Of a stretch of DNA of 53,294 nt, positions 51,401 to 53,294 are shown one piece after another (position 1 is the stretch's first letter; every line of letters begins with the position of its first letter). Both the position numbers and the translations under genes were made by a program. Source of the stretch: CAYLZN01 sp964387935 (lineage in GTDB: Bacteria > Acidobacteriota > Vicinamibacteria > Vicinamibacterales > JAFNAJ01); the NCBI GenBank assembly GCA_964387935.1, contig CAYLZN010000004.1:1-53294 (forward strand), given 5' to 3'. The notes beneath the pieces are model-generated. The model saw only the letters and a program-made list of their open reading frames with translations. It was not told the origin of the DNA and did no database searches.

Positions 51401-51622
51401 CCGCTCATGCTGGCGAGCGGGTCCGGCGCGGCGTCCCGTGCGGCCATGGGCAGTGCCGTCTTCTTCGGCATGCTCGTCGCGACCTTCATCGGCGTGTTCA
51501 TCTACCCGGCGCTCTTCGTGCTGATCTCGTGGTTCGACCGCAAGAAGGAGGCCGCCCGCGCAGCGGCCGGGCCACCAGCCCCGTCCCCCGAGCCGGCGGG
51601 TACCCACGGCGGAGGGCACTGA
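48446..51622 (+). CDS. RND multidrug efflux transporter (HAE-1, AcrB/MexB type)
   Basis: 1058 residues, the usual length. It starts FFIRRPIVAIVISLLMVIAG and has the proton-relay residues at family positions: Asp408-Asp409 in IVVDDAIVVVEAV (helix 4) and Lys939 in LAAKNAILIVEFAK (helix 10). The two large periplasmic loops and FIPLMTVPVSLLGTF, GFIPDEDQGIILANVTLPNG are as in AcrB. It exchanges protons for hydrophobic drugs, detergents or bile-like compounds and works as a trimer with the adaptor and outer-membrane channel encoded on either side. Confidence 0.96.
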   Translation: MASFFIRRPIVAIVISLLMVIAGAVSLSRLPVEQYPALAPPTIRVEGTYGGANAEVVEQSVATPIEQQVNGVDNMIYMKSMNTSDGRMLLDVTFQVGTDLDTANMLTQNRVSQAQSRLPADVIQRGLTVKKINPSILLVASIYSPTGTYDVQFLNNYSVINVKDALLRVAGVSQVDLFGGAEYGMRVWIRPDDLAKLGLTPNDVINAVKEQNLQAPAGQIGAAPSPPGQQFTYTVRAPGRFTTPEEFEDIIIRATADGRQVRLKDIGRVELGSENYKSFARLDGKPAACLAVYLLPGANQVAAAEGIYKTLEELKQFFPTGVDYKISYDTTPAVEASIEEINHTLFEAIVLVVIVVFVFLQNFRATFIPLMTVPVSLLGTFIFFPFLGFSVNTLTMFGLVLAIGIVVDDAIVVVEAVMHNIEHGMDPKTATQRAMEEVSAPVVGIGLVLTAVFVPVAFMGGLTGRLYQQFALIIAISVILSVFNALTLSPALSAMLLKPAKPARGPLGMFFRGFNRVFDVTTKGYVGTAMGLARKAILSLAILGVVVFLSWDLAKRLPQGFIPDEDQGIILANVTLPNGSSLDRTDAVLQKAEEIVARTPGVETFNTIGGLGLLTNSFQSNFGTFFIRLKPWEERTTPEESLRGIIGHLRAELGKLPEAVAFPFIPPSLPGFGAAGGFNFMLQDRSGTMTVAQLGDVSQKFQAAARQRPEIATVFTAFDPTVPQYGVDLDREKSRKLGVPITDVFAALSAGFGGALVNDFNRFGRLYRVFVQAEPEYRQRPEDIGQIYVRSTTTNAMIPLSTLVTVTPESGTELTTRYNLLRSVEITGSPAPGYSSGQAMAALEEVAAQVLPPEMGYAWTNMSYQEKTAPSPVPTFVMAVVFVFLMLAALYESWSLPWAVLLGTPVVVLGAFFGVWLMGFDLSVYVQVGLIMLVGLAAKNAILIVEFAKMEHEKGKAPIEAAREAARLRFRPILMTAFAFIMGVIPLMLASGSGAASRAAMGSAVFFGMLVATFIGVFIYPALFVLISWFDRKKEAARAAAGPPAPSPEPAGTHGGGH

Positions 51623-51623
51623 G

Positions 51624-53063
51624 ATGCGACGCACACACCCGCTTCTCGTCGTCCTGTTCCCGCTGGCCGCCTCGACGGCGTGCGCGCCGATGGGGCCGAC
51701 CTACACGCGCCCCACCGTGACGTCGCCCACGGCGTTCCGCGGCGCCGTCGTCACATCCGACCAGGCGAAGTCTGTTGCCGACCTGCCGTGGTTCGAGATG
51801 TTCGCGGAACCCGAGCTGGCCGCGCTCGTTCGCGAGGCGCTGGACCACAACCTGGACCTCATGTCAGCGCTCGCCCGGATCGAGGAGTTCCGGGGCCGCG
51901 CCGCGCTGGCAGGCGCGGATCTCAAGCCCTTCGTCGGCGGGGAGGCCACGACAGCCGCGTCGCCCACCAGGACGAAGTTCGACAACACCTACAGCACCAG
52001 CCTGTTCTTCAACTGGGAGATCGATTTCTTCGGTCGGCTGCGGCGAATCGCGGAGGCGGCGCGTTACGACCTGCTGACGAGCGAGGAAGGCACGCGCGCG
52101 GTGATGGCCTCGGTGGCCACCACGGTCGCGCAGTCCTACGTCACGCTGCGGTCTCTCGACGAGCAGCGCGAGATCATCCTCCGCACGATGAAGGCCCAGG
52201 AGGAGGCGCTCGCCCTGGTGCGGCTGCAGAACCAGGGCGGCGTCGCTTCGGGCATCGAGGTGCAGCAGGCACTCACGCAACTGGCAACCACGCAGGCCGC
52301 GCGCCCGGAGGTGGAGCGGCAGATCCTCGTCGTCGAGAACCAGTTGAGCGTCCTGCTCGGACGGCCGCCCGGCAGCGTCGTGAGGGGCACGGGACCGAGC
52401 CGGCTCCCCACCGCGCCGGACATCCCGGTGGGGCTCCCCTCGGCGCTGCTGGAACGGCGCCCCGACATCCGCCTGTCCGAGGCGGCGCTGCGCGCGGCCG
52501 TGGCGCGTATCGGGGCGGCCGAGGCCTCGCGAATCCCCGTTCCACGCATCGGCCTCACGGCCTCCTTCGGGCGGATGAGCACCTCGCTCGAGGACTTCTT
52601 CTCCGGCGGCAGCAAGGCCGAGAACCTCGTGTCAATCGGGCCGTTCCTCCAGATCCCGCTGTACGACGGCGGGGCGGGCAAGGCGCGCGTTCGCATCGCG
52701 CGCGCGCAGGCCGAGCAGGCCGCGCTCGACTTCAGGCAGACGATTCTCGTGTCGTTCCGCGAGGTCGCCGACGCGCTCGCGACGATCCAGAAGATCCGCG
52801 ACGAGATCGCCGCAAACGAAACCCGTGTCACCGCCGCATCCGAGTACCTGCGGCTGACCGACCTCCGCTACCGGGGCGGCGTATCGAGCTACCTCGAGGT
52901 GATCGACGCAGAACGGCAGCTCTTCGGGGCCGAGATCGATCTCAACAGCAGCCGGCGCACCCAGCTCCTCGGCGTACTGGACCTGTACCTCGCCCTCGGC
53001 GGCGGATGGTCCGACGACGAGCTGAAGAAGCTGGGCGAACGCCCGATGACCGCGATGCAGTGA
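51624..53063 (+). CDS. RND efflux outer-membrane channel lipoprotein (NodT/OprM family)
   Basis: 479 residues with a lipoprotein signal (AASTAC, Cys20). It has the OMF pattern GPTYTRPTV, WFEMFAEPELAALVREALDHN, two repeats with coiled helical segments, NWEIDFFGRLRRIAEAAR, GLPSALLERRPDIRLSEAALRAA and YRGGVSSYLEVIDAERQLF. It forms the TolC-like exit duct of the pump. The start is one base after the RND gene's stop, so the three genes form one translationally tight operon. Confidence 0.94.
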   Translation: MRRTHPLLVVLFPLAASTACAPMGPTYTRPTVTSPTAFRGAVVTSDQAKSVADLPWFEMFAEPELAALVREALDHNLDLMSALARIEEFRGRAALAGADLKPFVGGEATTAASPTRTKFDNTYSTSLFFNWEIDFFGRLRRIAEAARYDLLTSEEGTRAVMASVATTVAQSYVTLRSLDEQREIILRTMKAQEEALALVRLQNQGGVASGIEVQQALTQLATTQAARPEVERQILVVENQLSVLLGRPPGSVVRGTGPSRLPTAPDIPVGLPSALLERRPDIRLSEAALRAAVARIGAAEASRIPVPRIGLTASFGRMSTSLEDFFSGGSKAENLVSIGPFLQIPLYDGGAGKARVRIARAQAEQAALDFRQTILVSFREVADALATIQKIRDEIAANETRVTAASEYLRLTDLRYRGGVSSYLEVIDAERQLFGAEIDLNSSRRTQLLGVLDLYLALGGGWSDDELKKLGERPMTAMQ

Positions 53064-53071
53064 GGCCAGCC

Positions 53072-53294
53072 ATGGATGTCATCAGACGCATGCCCCGGGC
53101 AGGATGCAGGCGGATGGTTGCCGCGCTGGCCGTGTTGACGGTGCTGACTGGCGCAGTCGCGGCGTCGGCTCAGACCGGCATGCGCACGCAGGCCCCGGGG
53201 GCGGCGCAGGTCGGGGGGGCCATCGACGGCCGAGTCGTCGATGCCGCCGGGACCGGCGTGCGCGGCACCGCGGTCACCGCCAGAGACACCGCCA
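53072..53294 (+). CDS. Start of a secreted carboxypeptidase-regulatory-like (possibly TonB-dependent receptor) protein, cut by window edge
   Basis: From ATG 53072, eight bases after the channel gene stop, 74 codons remain open to the window edge. A signal peptide (VAALAVLTVLTGAVAASAQ) is followed by IDGRVVDAAGTGVRGTAVTA, the first strand pair of a carboxypeptidase regulatory-like (CarboxypepD_reg) domain. In Acidobacteriota such openings usually lead into large TonB-dependent-receptor-like outer-membrane proteins, but shorter secreted proteins also carry the domain, so the full product cannot be named. Confidence 0.7.
   Translation, partial: MDVIRRMPRAGCRRMVAALAVLTVLTGAVAASAQTGMRTQAPGAAQVGGAIDGRVVDAAGTGVRGTAVTARDTA

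Overview
This is a GC-rich, densely coded window from a metagenome-style assembly, with one 10-N gap at 4221-4230. Gene content suggests a soil Acidobacteriota, most plausibly Vicinamibacteria. The pointers are M19 and M28 exopeptidases, an RND pump next to a carboxypeptidase-regulatory-like protein, many Tat and secreted enzymes, TAGAAT/TATACT-like -10 boxes and short heptamer arrays between genes. There is no rRNA or ribosomal marker, so the placement is inference. I saw no tRNA, rRNA, CRISPR array, transposase or prophage gene.

Layout. 1-10.3 kb is housekeeping and transport: a cut Cys/Met PLP enzyme, a PurD-like ATP-grasp protein with an apparent internal deletion, a Ppx/GppA phosphatase, a DASS anion transporter across the N gap, an NRAMP-related transporter coupled to an MgtE-N/CBS protein, a DsbB-like/beta-propeller fusion with a 55-residue partner, and pgi. 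10.3-12.9 kb holds a secreted protein coupled to an Omp85-type barrel, followed by a 19-unit heptamer array.

12.9-29.6 kb is a pectin/galacturonate utilisation locus. Outer enzymes are GH28, a GH43-PL10 fusion, GH105 and a DUF4861 protein. Uptake is by an ExuT-like MFS carrier. Catabolism is an operon uxaE - SDR reductase - LarA-family enzyme - gnd - PfkB sugar kinase. A FadR-type GntR regulator closes the locus, and four near-identical palindromes (AGNGG-N5-CCACT) sit before its own gene, the transporter, the uxaE operon and the divergent GH105/DUF4861 pair. The order suggests pectin fragments are cut outside, imported as uronates and reduced to aldonates. A nickel-pincer epimerase may then steer them towards 6-phosphogluconate.

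29.6-37.4 kb carries an FGE-like protein, an M28 peptidase, small membrane and secreted proteins, an acyl-CoA dehydrogenase with a short-chain dehydrogenase, and an M19 dipeptidase. 37.4-43.9 kb is a probable four-gene operon: mmsA, hyuA, hyuB and an MFS transporter. 43.9-53.3 kb holds a duplicated-domain secreted protein, a SnoaL-like gene ruined by a poly-G patch, a fasciclin protein, a CDF efflux protein, a complete RND tripartite pump and the start of a carboxypeptidase-regulatory-like protein.

No gene-free stretch exceeds 300 bases. The longest (46908-47195, 288 bases) holds nothing I recognise apart from the ribosome-binding site of the following gene.
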